Source: JAJTHC01 sp044358835 (GTDB taxonomy: Bacteria; Cyanobacteriota; Vampirovibrionia; Vampirovibrionales; JAJTHC01). Taken from it: DNA of 29,042 nt. The notes beneath the pieces are model-generated. The model was given only the letters and a program-made list of their open reading frames with translations, was not told where the DNA came from and made no database searches. Numbering within the stretch: position 1 is the first letter of the stretch; the number at the start of each line of letters is the position of its first letter. Shown piece by piece: positions 1 to 7,929 of this stretch. The stretch is from NCBI GenBank assembly GCA_044358835.1, contig JBIKNF010000018.1:1-29042 (forward strand), read 5' to 3'. The position numbers and the translations under genes are program-made.

Positions 1-2
1 CG

Positions 3-89
3 CAGATGGGTGAAGTGTACATAAACGTACATAAGCACATCGAGAATCGTAGCGACAACGAAGACGCCAGACGCTATTTAATCGTTTAA
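3..89 (+). CDS. possible C-terminal end of an upstream gene (partial)
   Basis: An open frame runs in from the left edge and ends at TAA (87-89). It gives about 28 residues rich in charged amino acids (ending ARRYLIV) that could form an amphipathic helix. It is too short to assign to a family. The 60 bases between this stop and the next start contain a promoter, which fits a gene boundary. The frame could be open by chance. Confidence 0.3.
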   Translation, partial: QMGEVYINVHKHIENRSDNEDARRYLIV

Positions 90-117
90 TTGGTATAAGC
101 TATTTTTAAGCTATAAT
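90..117 (+). promoter_or_regulatory. sigma-70-type promoter for the methyltransferase-tatC pair
   Basis: TTGGTA (90-95) and a perfect TATAAT (112-117) are separated by 16 bases, about 33 bases before the ATG at 150. The -35 box is only a partial match. Confidence 0.55.
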
Positions 118-149
118 AGTCCAACACCCACTCACGGAGCCCTTGACTC

Positions 150-1001
150 ATGTCATCTACTGAAATTGTGAAAAGTTTGCAAAACCAACACGTTAAAGAA
201 GCCCTCGCCCTTCAACGCCATAAGCATCGCGTGGCTGAACAGGCCTGTGTGGTGGTGGGTGAAAAGGCCATTGAAGAAGCCCGAAAAGCGAGGTGGCAGG
301 CCAAACGCTTTTTTTTTAGAAACGACGTACTAACGCCTGAAAGCTTTTCAGCAGGCAAGCCTTGGCAAATGGTGAGCAATACCATTTTAAAAGCCATTGC
401 TGAAACAGAATCTGCCCCACCTGTAGTGGCGGTGTTTGACTGGCCAAGCGCTACCCACTTCGTGACGCTTGAAACACTTGCCTGCCCCCAAGCCCCCACC
501 GAAACCTTGCTGGTGTTAGATGGCCTTCAAGATCCGGGTAATGTAGGCACTTTGTTGAGAACAGCGGTGGCCTTTGGATTTGAGCACGTGTTGATTATTG
601 AACCCGCTGCGGATGCCTATTCCAGTAAAGTCATTCGCGCTTCTACAGGCTTGCAATTTCGCTTGCAGATTCAGATCATTCAGCATGAAGCAACCTTTGA
701 CGTATTACAGGCCTTACGCCAGAAGGGGTGGCATCCGTATTTGGCAGATGCCTGCGACGACTGGCACGACAGAGCGTTGTACTTGCATGAACTCAGGGGG
801 CTGCCTGAACATCCCATGGCGGTGGTGTTGGGTCAAGAAGGGCAAGGCTTGCGTTTAACCCAAACGCAGAAGCAGGCTTTTTCAACGCTCAGTGTGGCCA
901 TGACTGATGAGGCTGAATCGTTAAATGTGGCGATTACGGGAAGCCTGATTTTGCATCACCTCTATAGTCTTAAATGCTCTAGTGGCAAGGGAAGGCCTTA
1001 A
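150..1001 (+). CDS. SpoU/TrmH-family RNA 2'-O-ribose methyltransferase
   Basis: Predicted SAM-dependent methyltransferase that 2'-O-methylates ribose in rRNA or tRNA in the cytoplasm. The 283-residue protein shows the three SPOUT knot motifs in order: LDGLQDPGNVGTLLRTA near residue 125 (motif 1, with the catalytic-type Arg), VVLGQEGQGL near 227 (motif 2) and SLNVAITGSLILHHLY near 255 (motif 3, SAM binding in the trefoil knot). The first 100 residues resemble the L30e-like RNA-binding domain of RlmB/TsnR-type enzymes. The start at 150 has a GGAG about 10 bases upstream. The stop overlaps the start of tatC by one base (TAATG), so the two are probably co-translated. The exact RNA target (23S rRNA versus tRNA) cannot be read from sequence. 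Confidence 0.9.
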   Translation: MSSTEIVKSLQNQHVKEALALQRHKHRVAEQACVVVGEKAIEEARKARWQAKRFFFRNDVLTPESFSAGKPWQMVSNTILKAIAETESAPPVVAVFDWPSATHFVTLETLACPQAPTETLLVLDGLQDPGNVGTLLRTAVAFGFEHVLIIEPAADAYSSKVIRASTGLQFRLQIQIIQHEATFDVLQALRQKGWHPYLADACDDWHDRALYLHELRGLPEHPMAVVLGQEGQGLRLTQTQKQAFSTLSVAMTDEAESLNVAITGSLILHHLYSLKCSSGKGRP

Positions 1002-1846
1002 TGAGCTATGATGCCATTCCGCCCCATTTACGTCCGCCAAACCAAGTGCCGTTGGCGGAAGATTTAAAACCGCTTGAGCCTCAAGACGCTACAATGCAAG
1101 ACGATTGGACGGCCGTTGAAACGCCTCAGGCCCTTTGGCAATTGGCTAAAAAACGCTGGAATCAAGGCATCCTGCCTCACTTACAAGAACTACGCCTGCG
1201 CTTAGGGGTGAGCTTTGGGGCGTGGGCTGTCGCCGTAGGGGCTTCTTATTTCATGGCCAAACCCCTGTTGTTGAACCTACAAAAGCTGGCGCCTGCTTCA
1301 ACGGTTTTTGTGCAATTGGCCCCCACCGATGCCTTGTTTGCTGTGTTTCAAGTGATGATGCTCGTCGGGACAAGCCTGAGTTCGCCTGTATTGCTGTGGC
1401 ATTTGATTCGATTTGTCGTGCCTGCGTTAAAGGAACAAGAAAAAGCGTTTTTGTGGCCGGCTTTGCTGTTGGCGGTGGCGGGGGGGGTGTTAGGCTTGGT
1501 GTTTGGTTATGTGCTGGTGTTGCCTACGGCTTTACACGTGTTGCTTGAATTTTCCGAAGGGATTGCGGTGGCTCAAATGAGTTTGCTTGCTTATGTGAGC
1601 TTTTGTACCATGATGCTCGGCGTCATAAGCCTTACCTTTGAAATGCCCCTACTGGCCTTTTTGCTTGGGCGCTTGGGGCTATTAAAACAGTCCTTCTTAA
1701 AGCAGTATTGGCGAGAAAGTTTTATTGCCCTGATTGTGTTGGCCGCCCTTTTAACCCCCAGTCAAGACCCCCTGACTTTAATTCTGGTTTCAGTGGCGTT
1801 GTTTGTTCTTTACGGCGTATGCTTGTGGGTCACCCCTAAGGCGTGA
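1001..1846 (+). CDS. tatC: Sec-independent protein translocase subunit TatC
   Basis: TatC is the multi-spanning inner-membrane receptor of the twin-arginine system, which binds RR signal peptides and exports folded proteins with TatA. The 281-residue protein has a cytosolic N-terminal extension of about 55 residues, then LPHLQELRLRLG near residue 64 (the HL.ELR.R hallmark preceding helix 1). About six hydrophobic helices follow, including the conserved segment GVISLTFEMPLLAFLLGRLG near residue 206 with the F-E-P residues. It is slightly longer than the roughly 250 residues usual for the family because of the N-terminal extension. It overlaps the upstream methyltransferase gene by 1 base, and its 3' end overlaps metF on the other strand by 37 bases. 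No tatA/B is present in the window. A G8 run lies inside the gene at 1480-1487. Confidence 0.93.
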   Translation: MSYDAIPPHLRPPNQVPLAEDLKPLEPQDATMQDDWTAVETPQALWQLAKKRWNQGILPHLQELRLRLGVSFGAWAVAVGASYFMAKPLLLNLQKLAPASTVFVQLAPTDALFAVFQVMMLVGTSLSSPVLLWHLIRFVVPALKEQEKAFLWPALLLAVAGGVLGLVFGYVLVLPTALHVLLEFSEGIAVAQMSLLAYVSFCTMMLGVISLTFEMPLLAFLLGRLGLLKQSFLKQYWRESFIALIVLAALLTPSQDPLTLILVSVALFVLYGVCLWVTPKA

Positions 1847-2667
1847 CAAATCCCATACACCAAATCACTGCGATTGAGCGTGTAAAAATGAAAATGCTCC
1901 ACCCCTTGCGATTGCAAAAGTTCACAAAGCTTAATGGCTTCGCTACTCGCAATCAGGCGTCGCGTGTCGGGGTCTTCATCTAGGCCGTCAAATAGCTGAA
2001 TCAGGCGATTGGGGACTTGTGCGCCACAAAGTTGGGCAAATTTTAAGGTTTGCTGGACGTTACTAATCGGTAAAATTCCAGGTAAAATAGGCACTTTAAT
2101 GCCTTTGGCTTCACATAAATCCCTAAAACGCAAGAAGGTTTCGGCTTCAAAGAAAAATTGCGTCATAATCGAACGCACCCCTAAATCCACCTTGGCCTTG
2201 AGAAAATCAATATCCACAGACAAATCCACCGCTTCAGGATGCCCTTCGGGGTAACCGGCCACAGAAACGTCAAACCCCCCAACCTCATGGATGTCTCGAA
2301 TCAAATCGCTGGCGTGTTGGTAGTCTTTTAGGGCTTCTTGAGGGGATTGCCCCTTGGGGATGTCGCCTCGTAAGGCCACAATGTGCGACACACCTAGGGC
2401 TTTATAACGTGCTAAAATGGCGTGAATATCCGCCTTGCTCGAACCCACACACGTCAAGTGAGCCGCGGGTTTAAGCGTAGTTTCTTGCAGGATTTTGGCC
2501 ACTGTGTCGTGAGTGCGTTCACGGGTGGAACCGCCTGCGCCGTAGGTCACGCTCACAAAATCAGGCTGTAAGGGGGCCAATTTTTGAAGACTTTCCCACA
2601 ATTTTTCACTGGCTTCAAGGCTATTGGGCGGAAAAAACTCAAAACTCACATGGACTTTAGGCATCAT
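1810..2667 (-). CDS. metF: 5,10-methylenetetrahydrofolate reductase
   Basis: Flavoenzyme that reduces 5,10-methylene-THF to 5-methyl-THF, the methyl donor for methionine synthesis. The 285-residue protein has the expected TIM-barrel signatures: VSFEFFPPN near residue 6 (containing the catalytic-type Glu), SVTYGAGGSTRERT near 40, HLTCVGSSKADI near 71, ALRGDIPKG near 98, VAGYPEGHPEA near 137, MTQFFFE near 169 and PGILPISN near 198. The C-terminus GVEHFHFYTLNRSD is typical. Length matches bacterial MetF. The ATG at 2667 is directly followed by a second ATG, and no strong ribosome binding site is seen. Its last 37 bases overlap the 3' end of tatC in convergent orientation. It is divergent from manC. 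Confidence 0.95.
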   Translation of the reverse strand: MMPKVHVSFEFFPPNSLEASEKLWESLQKLAPLQPDFVSVTYGAGGSTRERTHDTVAKILQETTLKPAAHLTCVGSSKADIHAILARYKALGVSHIVALRGDIPKGQSPQEALKDYQHASDLIRDIHEVGGFDVSVAGYPEGHPEAVDLSVDIDFLKAKVDLGVRSIMTQFFFEAETFLRFRDLCEAKGIKVPILPGILPISNVQQTLKFAQLCGAQVPNRLIQLFDGLDEDPDTRRLIASSEAIKLCELLQSQGVEHFHFYTLNRSDLVYGICHALGVTHKHTP

Positions 2668-2747
2668 TTATGGATTCTTTCTCTTTTTAGTGGAGCGGTT
2701 CATTTATTTTAGCACCCGCATCAAAGGATTCAATTAGTTTTGTTTTT

Positions 2748-2756
2748 TGATATAAT
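2748..2756 (+). promoter_or_regulatory. extended -10 promoter of manC
   Basis: TGATATAAT at 2748-2756 is a perfect -10 hexamer with the extended TG dinucleotide. The -35 region (TTCAAT at 2729-2734) is a poor match, which extended -10 promoters tolerate. Transcription would begin near 2763, which argues for the ATG at 2790 as the manC start rather than the upstream in-frame GTG at 2769. Confidence 0.6.
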
Positions 2757-2789
2757 GTTTATACATTAGTGACGCTTGAGGTTCTTTCC

Positions 2790-4211
2790 ATGTTGATTCC
2801 TGTAATTCTTTCTGGTGGCAGTGGTACACGACTTTGGCCTTTGTCTCGTGAAGGCATGCCCAAGCAGTTTTTGTCGTTGCTTGAAGGGCCAAGTCTGTTT
2901 CAAGAAACCTTGCTTCGTTTGCCTCCAGAAGGACTTGAACCCCCAATGGTGATTGCTAATCAGGATCATCGCTTTCGTGTGGCTGAACAAATGCAGGCCA
3001 TGCATTACACGCAAAGTAAAATCATTTTAGAACCTTGTGGCCGAAATACCGCCCCTGCCATCGTGGTGGCGGCCTTGATTGCGTGTTCGCACCCGTCCAC
3101 TCAAGAAGCCTGCCTGCTTGTTCTACCGTCGGATCACCACATTCAAGATCCTCACGCCTTGGCTTGCGCCATGGCCCACGCCGAACGCCACGCACAAGCC
3201 GGCAACGTGGTGACCTTTGGCATTGTGCCCACTTACCCCGCCACGGGCTACGGCTACATTCAAGCGGGTGAATCCCTTTCACCTGAACCTGAAAAAGGCT
3301 TCAAGGTTAAAGCCTTTAAAGAAAAGCCTGATGAATCCACCGCCCAAGCCTTTATAGAAGCCGGCCATTACTTCTGGAATTCGGGCATGTTTATGGTCAA
3401 AGCTTCCACGCTTTTAGAAGAAGTGGAACGCTACTGCCCTGAAGTGCTGCGCTATGGGCGTCAAGCCCTGTTGCAAGGTTGTAAAGACTTAGACTTTATT
3501 CGTTTAGATGCCGAAAGTTTTGCTCAATGCCCCAGTATTTCCATTGATTATGCGATTATGGAAAAAACCGACCGGGCAGTAGTCGTCCCCCTGGATGCGG
3601 GCTGGAACGATGTAGGCAATTGGGACGCCTTGTGGGGACTTTCCCCGCAAGACGATCAAGGCAACGTGAGCATAGGCGACGTGATTTTGCACAATGTGAA
3701 AGATGCCATGGTGCTGAGTCAAACCGCGTTAGTGACGCTGTGTGACGTAGAACATATTTTAGTGGTGCAAACGAAAGATGCGGTGCTTGTGGCGGATCGC
3801 CGGAAGGCAGAATCCGTCAAGCACGTGGTGGAAGCCTTGAAGGCGCAACAACGCACGGAACGACTAGAGCATGTGCAGGTGTTTCGCCCGTGGGGGAGTT
3901 ATGAAACGATTGTAGAAGCTGCGGGCTTTAAGGCCAAGCGAATCATCGTCAACCCCCAGCAGAAGTTGTCGCTTCAAATGCACCATCATCGTGCGGAACA
4001 CTGGGTGGTTGTGTCGGGCACGGCGTTGGTGACCAATGGGGATCGTGAGTTTTTGTTGAGTCAGGATGAATCAACGTATATTCCTGTGGGCACCAAGCAC
4101 CGCTTGGAAAATCCGGGAAAGATTCCCTTAGAAATTATTGAAGTGCAATCTGGCGCGTATTTAGAAGAAGACGACATTGTGCGTTATGAAGATATGTATC
4201 AGCGTGCGTAA
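2790..4211 (+). CDS. manC: mannose-1-phosphate guanylyltransferase (ManC/AlgA type)
   Basis: Makes GDP-mannose from mannose-1-phosphate and GTP for surface polysaccharides. In bifunctional members the C-terminal cupin also isomerises fructose-6-phosphate and mannose-6-phosphate. The 473-residue protein begins with the nucleotidyltransferase signature SGGSGTRLWPLSR..PKQF at residues 8-29. It has VLPSDHHI near 113, FKEKPD near 173 and FWNSGMFM near 190. The C-terminal cupin (about residues 365-470) contains RPWGSYETI and QMHHHRAEHW near 396, with metal-binding His residues, then YIPVGTKHRLENPG. I place the start at the ATG at 2790, which has GAGG 8 bases upstream. An in-frame GTG at 2769 would add seven residues but lacks a good site. 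Length fits the two-domain ManC family. Confidence 0.94.
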   Translation: MLIPVILSGGSGTRLWPLSREGMPKQFLSLLEGPSLFQETLLRLPPEGLEPPMVIANQDHRFRVAEQMQAMHYTQSKIILEPCGRNTAPAIVVAALIACSHPSTQEACLLVLPSDHHIQDPHALACAMAHAERHAQAGNVVTFGIVPTYPATGYGYIQAGESLSPEPEKGFKVKAFKEKPDESTAQAFIEAGHYFWNSGMFMVKASTLLEEVERYCPEVLRYGRQALLQGCKDLDFIRLDAESFAQCPSISIDYAIMEKTDRAVVVPLDAGWNDVGNWDALWGLSPQDDQGNVSIGDVILHNVKDAMVLSQTALVTLCDVEHILVVQTKDAVLVADRRKAESVKHVVEALKAQQRTERLEHVQVFRPWGSYETIVEAAGFKAKRIIVNPQQKLSLQMHHHRAEHWVVVSGTALVTNGDREFLLSQDESTYIPVGTKHRLENPGKIPLEIIEVQSGAYLEEDDIVRYEDMYQRA

Positions 4212-4217
4212 CGACGC

Positions 4218-4246
4218 TTGACGTGCCTGGGTGTTTATTTTAGTAT
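4218..4246 (+). promoter_or_regulatory. possible promoter of the C12-tract gene
   Basis: TTGACG (4218-4223) is followed after 17 bases by TAGTAT (4241-4246). It lies 53 bases before the ATG at 4299. The -35 is good and the -10 matches four of six. Confidence 0.45.
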
Positions 4247-4298
4247 AGTAAGTAACCCTAAGCAGGGTGTGTTTTGAAAATTTAAAAGGATTTTATCG

Positions 4299-4792
4299 AT
4301 GCGACTTTTCTCTCCCCCCCCCCCCGCGTAAACACTCACGCTTCTCCCGCCTTACACCAGCGTGAAGGAAAAAAGCGAAGTGGGGGAAGGCCAAGTGATC
4401 CAAAACCAACAAGTCCTCAAATGCAAGCTTGGCTGGGGAGTACTCCTATCGAAGATGCTTTTCGCCCTAAGCCTAAATCTAAACCAGCACCAGCACTTCC
4501 ATCTCCCCCTATAACTCCTCCGACCGCTACTAAGGATCCCTATGCTCTCATTGGGGAGATTGAAGACCTTCTTGGTAAAGACCTAAAACAACTTGACATA
4601 CTAAATACAGACCTCGCTTTTCTTAAAACTAACAGGCCACCTGATTTTAAGCGAATTAAAACATTCTGTGAAAATAGAATAGGTACTATTTGTGAACGGC
4701 TTGATATGACAGAAGAGGAACTTCGAGATAACTTGTCTCCTTACTCTAGAAAATTACTTCGATTATTGAATGCACTTGAAAGATTGGGTTGA
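4299..4792 (+). CDS. unknown small protein, frame interrupted at a 12-C tract
   Basis: I do not recognise the family. An ATG at 4299 has a good ribosome binding site (AAAAGGA at 4284-4290), but the frame meets TAA at 4329 just after an uninterrupted run of twelve C (4314-4325). Reading with one C fewer (or two more), the frame continues without a stop through 4325-4420 into the long open frame that ends at 4792. The start region and the body are therefore one gene separated by a single-base slip. The joined protein would have a Pro/Ser-rich leader containing HQREGKKR, then a Lys/Pro-rich stretch, then about 85 mostly helical charged residues (ALIGEIEDLLGKDLKQLD onward). The body is AT-rich compared with manC and gyrB. 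No catalytic motif, signal peptide or membrane segment is seen. If the C count is correct, only a fragment from an internal start such as ATG 4421 could be made. Confidence 0.55.
4314..4325 (+). repeat. C12 homopolymer just after the start codon
   Basis: Twelve consecutive C occupy codons 6-9 of the gene starting at 4299. It is the longest homopolymer I noticed in the window; other C or G runs reach 8-9. The tract length sets whether the downstream frame is read. Confidence 0.9.
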
Positions 4793-4943
4793 TAAAGTGA
4801 GCCTCGTAAGTTCAACAAAGGGCTTACTGGCCGTAGGCGTAGGTTTTGACTTTGCTAAAGCCTACAATGTTCCTAAATCAGGCAAGTCGGTCGTTGTGGC
4901 ACGAACGCTTCAACCAAAGAAAAACCCTCTAGGGCGAACCTAA
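4770..4943 (+). CDS. possible small protein, unknown
   Basis: A 57-codon frame starts at ATG 4770 inside the end of the preceding gene, in another frame, and ends at TAA 4941-4943. An in-frame GTG at 4797 is an alternative start. The product would contain GLLAVGVGFDFAKAYNVP and a basic tail. There is no clear ribosome binding site for either start. A hairpin at 4925-4948 overlaps its end. I do not recognise it and it may be a chance frame or a remnant. Confidence 0.22.
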   Translation: MHLKDWVDKVSLVSSTKGLLAVGVGFDFAKAYNVPKSGKSVVVARTLQPKKNPLGRT

Positions 4944-4948
4944 GAGGG
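4925..4948 (+). terminator. hairpin after the small AT-rich gene
   Basis: CCCTCTAGG (4925-4933) pairs with CCTAAGAGGG (4939-4948), leaving one bulged A and a GCGAA loop. No T run follows, so it is not a standard intrinsic terminator. It may end or protect the upstream transcript. Confidence 0.35.
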
Positions 4949-4982
4949 AGAGGACAATGTAGATGATAAATGTAAAGTTAAG

Positions 4983-5116
4983 GCGTTTGACATTGAGACA
5001 TGTCGAACGCGTTGATTCATAGTCTAGTTGTACCGCAAACCCACGGAAATGAAAATACCCCATGGCCAAACTGTAACCTTTGGGTGAACAACGCCTACAC
5101 CTTGGGGTGAATCAAC
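4983..5116. other. nested inverted repeats, possible structured RNA or regulatory element
   Basis: This gene-free stretch before gyrB contains an 11-bp hairpin (4983-4993 with 5000-5010, one G-T wobble). Directly next to it is a perfect 9-bp inverted repeat, GTTGATTCA (5011-5019) with TGAATCAAC (5108-5116). Inside that arm lie further nested matches: GTTGT (5027-5031) with ACAAC (5088-5092), and ACCCA (5039-5043) with TGGGT (5081-5085). Together they would fold into one elongated stem. It lies upstream of the gyrB -10 box, so it is probably not the gyrB leader. No known RNA family is recognised. Confidence 0.35.
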
Positions 5117-5186
5117 ACGTTTAAATACGGCAATTGTATCGTTTTGTCTCGTCTGTTTAAATGAAGTCGTTCATTTTTTGTGTGCA

Positions 5187-5195
5187 TGGTATAAT
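5187..5195 (+). promoter_or_regulatory. extended -10 promoter of gyrB
   Basis: TGGTATAAT (5187-5195) is a perfect -10 with extended TG, 40 bases before the ATG at 5235. No convincing -35 is seen. The architecture matches the manC promoter in this window. Confidence 0.55.
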
Positions 5196-5234
5196 AGCCT
5201 TAATCTCAATCATGGACGCGAAAAAGGAACACTC

Positions 5235-7880
5235 ATGCAAATGACTTTAAATGAAGACTCCACCCTGAACCCCTCTCATTCAACGGTTTTACCTCCTGCC
5301 AGTCCGCCGAGTTCAACGGCTTCTTCTGGCGATTACGGGGCGGATCAAATTCGGGTGCTCGAAGGCCTTGAAGCCGTGCGTTTACGCCCCGGTATGTATA
5401 TTGGCAGCACCAGTCAGCGGGGCTTGCATCACTTGGTCTATGAAGTGGTGGACAACTCTGTGGATGAAGCCTTAGCCGGCTACTGTAGCGAAATTCACGT
5501 CACGGTGCATGACGACAGTTCTGTGACTGTTCAAGACAACGGCCGCGGCATCCCCGTTGCGCTGAAAGAAGACGGCGTTTCGGCCTTGGAAGTGGTGCAT
5601 ACGGTGCTTCACGCCGGCGGTAAGTTTGGCGACGGGGGCTATAAGGTTTCAGGCGGTTTGCATGGTGTGGGGGCTTCTGTGGTCAACGCCCTTTCTGAAC
5701 GCATGATTGTAGAAGTCTGCCGAGACGGGCAAGTACACAAGCAAACTTACGCGCGCGGGCAAGTCAAAACCCCTGTTGAAGTGGTGGGAAAAACCAGCAC
5801 CACAGGCACCAAAACGACCTTTTGGGCAGACGGCGACATTTTTGAAACCACCGTGATTGACGGTGAAATTATCGGCACACGCCTGCGTGAAATGGCGTTC
5901 TTGAACAAAGGACTCAAAATTATTTATACGGACACGGCTCGTAATTTTAACGAAACCTTTTATTATGAAGGCGGCATTGGCAGTTATGTGAGCTACTTGA
6001 ACGAAAATAAGAACGTCGTGTATGACGGTATTTTTTATTGTGACGATGAAAAAGACGGCGTGCGTGTGGAAGTCGCCTTGCAATACACGGATTCTTACAG
6101 CGAAAACGTGTTGAGCTTTGCCAACAACATCAACACGCATCACGGGGGCACACACCTCACAGGCTTTAGAAATGCGTTGACCCGCATCATCAATGATTAC
6201 GGACGCAAAAACAACATCCTCAAAGAAAAAGATGCCAACCTCACGGGAGACGACATTCGTGAAGGCTTAACCGCCATTGTTTCGGTTAAAGTGCCGAACC
6301 CTGAATTTGAAGGGCAAACCAAAGAAAAGCTCGGCAATAGTGAAGTCTTGGGCATTACGCAATCCGTGGTGTCGGAACGTTTGCAAGATTGGCTAGAGCT
6401 GAACCCCAAAGCCGCCAAAGTGGTTATTTTAAAGGCGGTGCAGGCGTTACAGGCTCGTGAAGCCGCCCGTAAGGCTCGGGAATTGACGCGTCGGAAATCG
6501 GCGTTGGAAAATAGCACCCTACCCGGCAAACTCGCCGACTGTTCGAATCGGGAGCCAGAGCGTTGTGAACTGTACATTGTGGAAGGGGATTCTGCGGGGG
6601 GTTCCGCTAAACAAGGCCGTAACCGTGAGTTTCAAGCCATTCTACCCTTGCGTGGAAAAATCTTGAACGTCGAACGCGCCAGACTCGACAAAATCTACAA
6701 CAATAACGAAATTCAAAGCTTGATTCAAGCCTTGGGCATCAATATTTCTCGCATTGAAGACGACTTTGAAATGGAACGGCTTCGTTACCACAAAATCATT
6801 ATTATGACCGATGCCGACGTCGACGGGGCCCACATTCGTACCTTGCTGTTGACCTTCTTCTTCCGCTATGCTCGCCCCTTAATTGACAATGGGTATATTT
6901 ACATTGCTCAACCGCCGTTGTACAAAGTCACCATCGGGCGGGAAGAAAGCTACCTTTATAATGACCGTAGTTTGGATCAACTCGTCAACAAGCGTGGGGC
7001 GAATAGCCTTGTGCTATGGGATGTTAAGCGTGCGGCGTCTGTTGAAACGGATTCGCTGATTAAAACGCTTCAAATGGTTAGTCGTTATGTGGCAGCGCGT
7101 CATTCTTATGTGTTGGATGCCTTGCCCAGCGATATTTTATTAACCCTTGTGGCCGAAAAAGTGGATGCCAACGTCTTCCACGAAGCGGAAACCGTCAATG
7201 CCTTGGCTGAAAAGCTCACGGCGAATTTCCCCCAGTACCGTTTTGATGTGGCTGGCTTAGAAGAAGACGAACCTGAAGAAGCCATTTTGACGGATGCCTC
7301 TGAAACGCTGGATGCCGAAGCGTCTGAAAATGTTGAACCGTCTGAACCTGTTGAAGTCACGGAGCAGTTGGCGTTGTTGCCGAAGCCTGTGAACGCCTCG
7401 ATTTTGGTGTATCGTCGTAAGCATGTGGACTTGCTGGAAGATGCTTTATTGACGGAACTCAATAGCATTATGCTCGACAGTCACGAGTTTGATCGTTTGG
7501 TGAGTGATTTTGAGGCGTTATCGACGTGGAATCCTGAACTGCCAAGCACCTTAAACCCCCAAGCGGCCAATGGCTTAAAAGTGCAGATTAACGACAAGGA
7601 AGAGCGCCTGTTTTACAGCCTGCGTGATTTGAAGTTGTTTATTGACGAGCGTGGCAAAAAGGGCATGGGCTTGCAACGCTTTAAAGGCTTGGGCGAGATG
7701 ATGCCCCAGCAGTTGTGGGACACCACCATGAACCCTGAAACACGGACACTGTTGCAGGTGGAAGTGGAAGAAGCCGTTGCGGCCGACAAGCTCTTTGATG
7801 TGTTGATGGGCGAGCGTGTGGAGCCTCGTCGTCACTTTATCGAATCCAACGCCCACAAGGTGTCTAATTTGGACGTGTAA
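5235..7880 (+). CDS. gyrB: DNA gyrase subunit B
   Basis: ATPase subunit of gyrase, which with GyrA introduces negative supercoils. The 881-residue protein starts at ATG 5235, which has AAGGA 6 bases upstream; an in-frame upstream GTG lies before the -10 box and is unlikely. A disordered Ser/Pro-rich N-terminus of about 35 residues precedes the GHKL ATPase domain: RPGMYIGST near 51, YEVVDNSVDEA near 69 with the Mg-binding Asn, DNGRGIP near 106, and GLHGVGASVVNALS. The TOPRIM domain has VEGDSAGGSAKQGR near 448 and MTDADVDGAHIRT near 523. The C-terminal signature GLQRFKGLGEM is near 811. An insertion of roughly 200 residues (about 570-790) with a very acidic segment (many Glu/Asp around 675-710) separates TOPRIM from this tail. 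It resembles in position the insertion of Gram-negative GyrB and makes the protein longer than the roughly 640 residues of short forms. gyrA is not in the window. Confidence 0.97.
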   Translation: MQMTLNEDSTLNPSHSTVLPPASPPSSTASSGDYGADQIRVLEGLEAVRLRPGMYIGSTSQRGLHHLVYEVVDNSVDEALAGYCSEIHVTVHDDSSVTVQDNGRGIPVALKEDGVSALEVVHTVLHAGGKFGDGGYKVSGGLHGVGASVVNALSERMIVEVCRDGQVHKQTYARGQVKTPVEVVGKTSTTGTKTTFWADGDIFETTVIDGEIIGTRLREMAFLNKGLKIIYTDTARNFNETFYYEGGIGSYVSYLNENKNVVYDGIFYCDDEKDGVRVEVALQYTDSYSENVLSFANNINTHHGGTHLTGFRNALTRIINDYGRKNNILKEKDANLTGDDIREGLTAIVSVKVPNPEFEGQTKEKLGNSEVLGITQSVVSERLQDWLELNPKAAKVVILKAVQALQAREAARKARELTRRKSALENSTLPGKLADCSNREPERCELYIVEGDSAGGSAKQGRNREFQAILPLRGKILNVERARLDKIYNNNEIQSLIQALGINISRIEDDFEMERLRYHKIIIMTDADVDGAHIRTLLLTFFFRYARPLIDNGYIYIAQPPLYKVTIGREESYLYNDRSLDQLVNKRGANSLVLWDVKRAASVETDSLIKTLQMVSRYVAARHSYVLDALPSDILLTLVAEKVDANVFHEAETVNALAEKLTANFPQYRFDVAGLEEDEPEEAILTDASETLDAEASENVEPSEPVEVTEQLALLPKPVNASILVYRRKHVDLLEDALLTELNSIMLDSHEFDRLVSDFEALSTWNPELPSTLNPQAANGLKVQINDKEERLFYSLRDLKLFIDERGKKGMGLQRFKGLGEMMPQQLWDTTMNPETRTLLQVEVEEAVAADKLFDVLMGERVEPRRHFIESNAHKVSNLDV

Positions 7881-7886
7881 AGCTTA

Positions 7887-7918
7887 CCCTCTCCCTTTGG
7901 GAGAGGGCAGGGTGAGGG
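7887..7918 (+). repeat. REP-like palindrome in the gyrB-glycosyltransferase gap
   Basis: CCCTCTCCC (7887-7895) and GGGAGAGGG (7899-7907) form a perfect 9-bp stem with a TTT loop, followed by CAGGGTGAGGG. It lies 6 bases after the gyrB stop. Near-identical hairpins occur at 27141-27162, 27217-27237 and, decayed, near 27885. The 3' GAGGG (7914-7918) may double as the distant ribosome binding site of the next gene. It could stabilise or end the gyrB transcript, but there is no T run. Confidence 0.7.
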
Positions 7919-7929
7919 AAAAGCATCGA

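Noticed and set aside
5649..6155. Minus-strand 168-codon frame inside gyrB
   Set aside because: Shadow of the highly constrained gyrB coding sequence.
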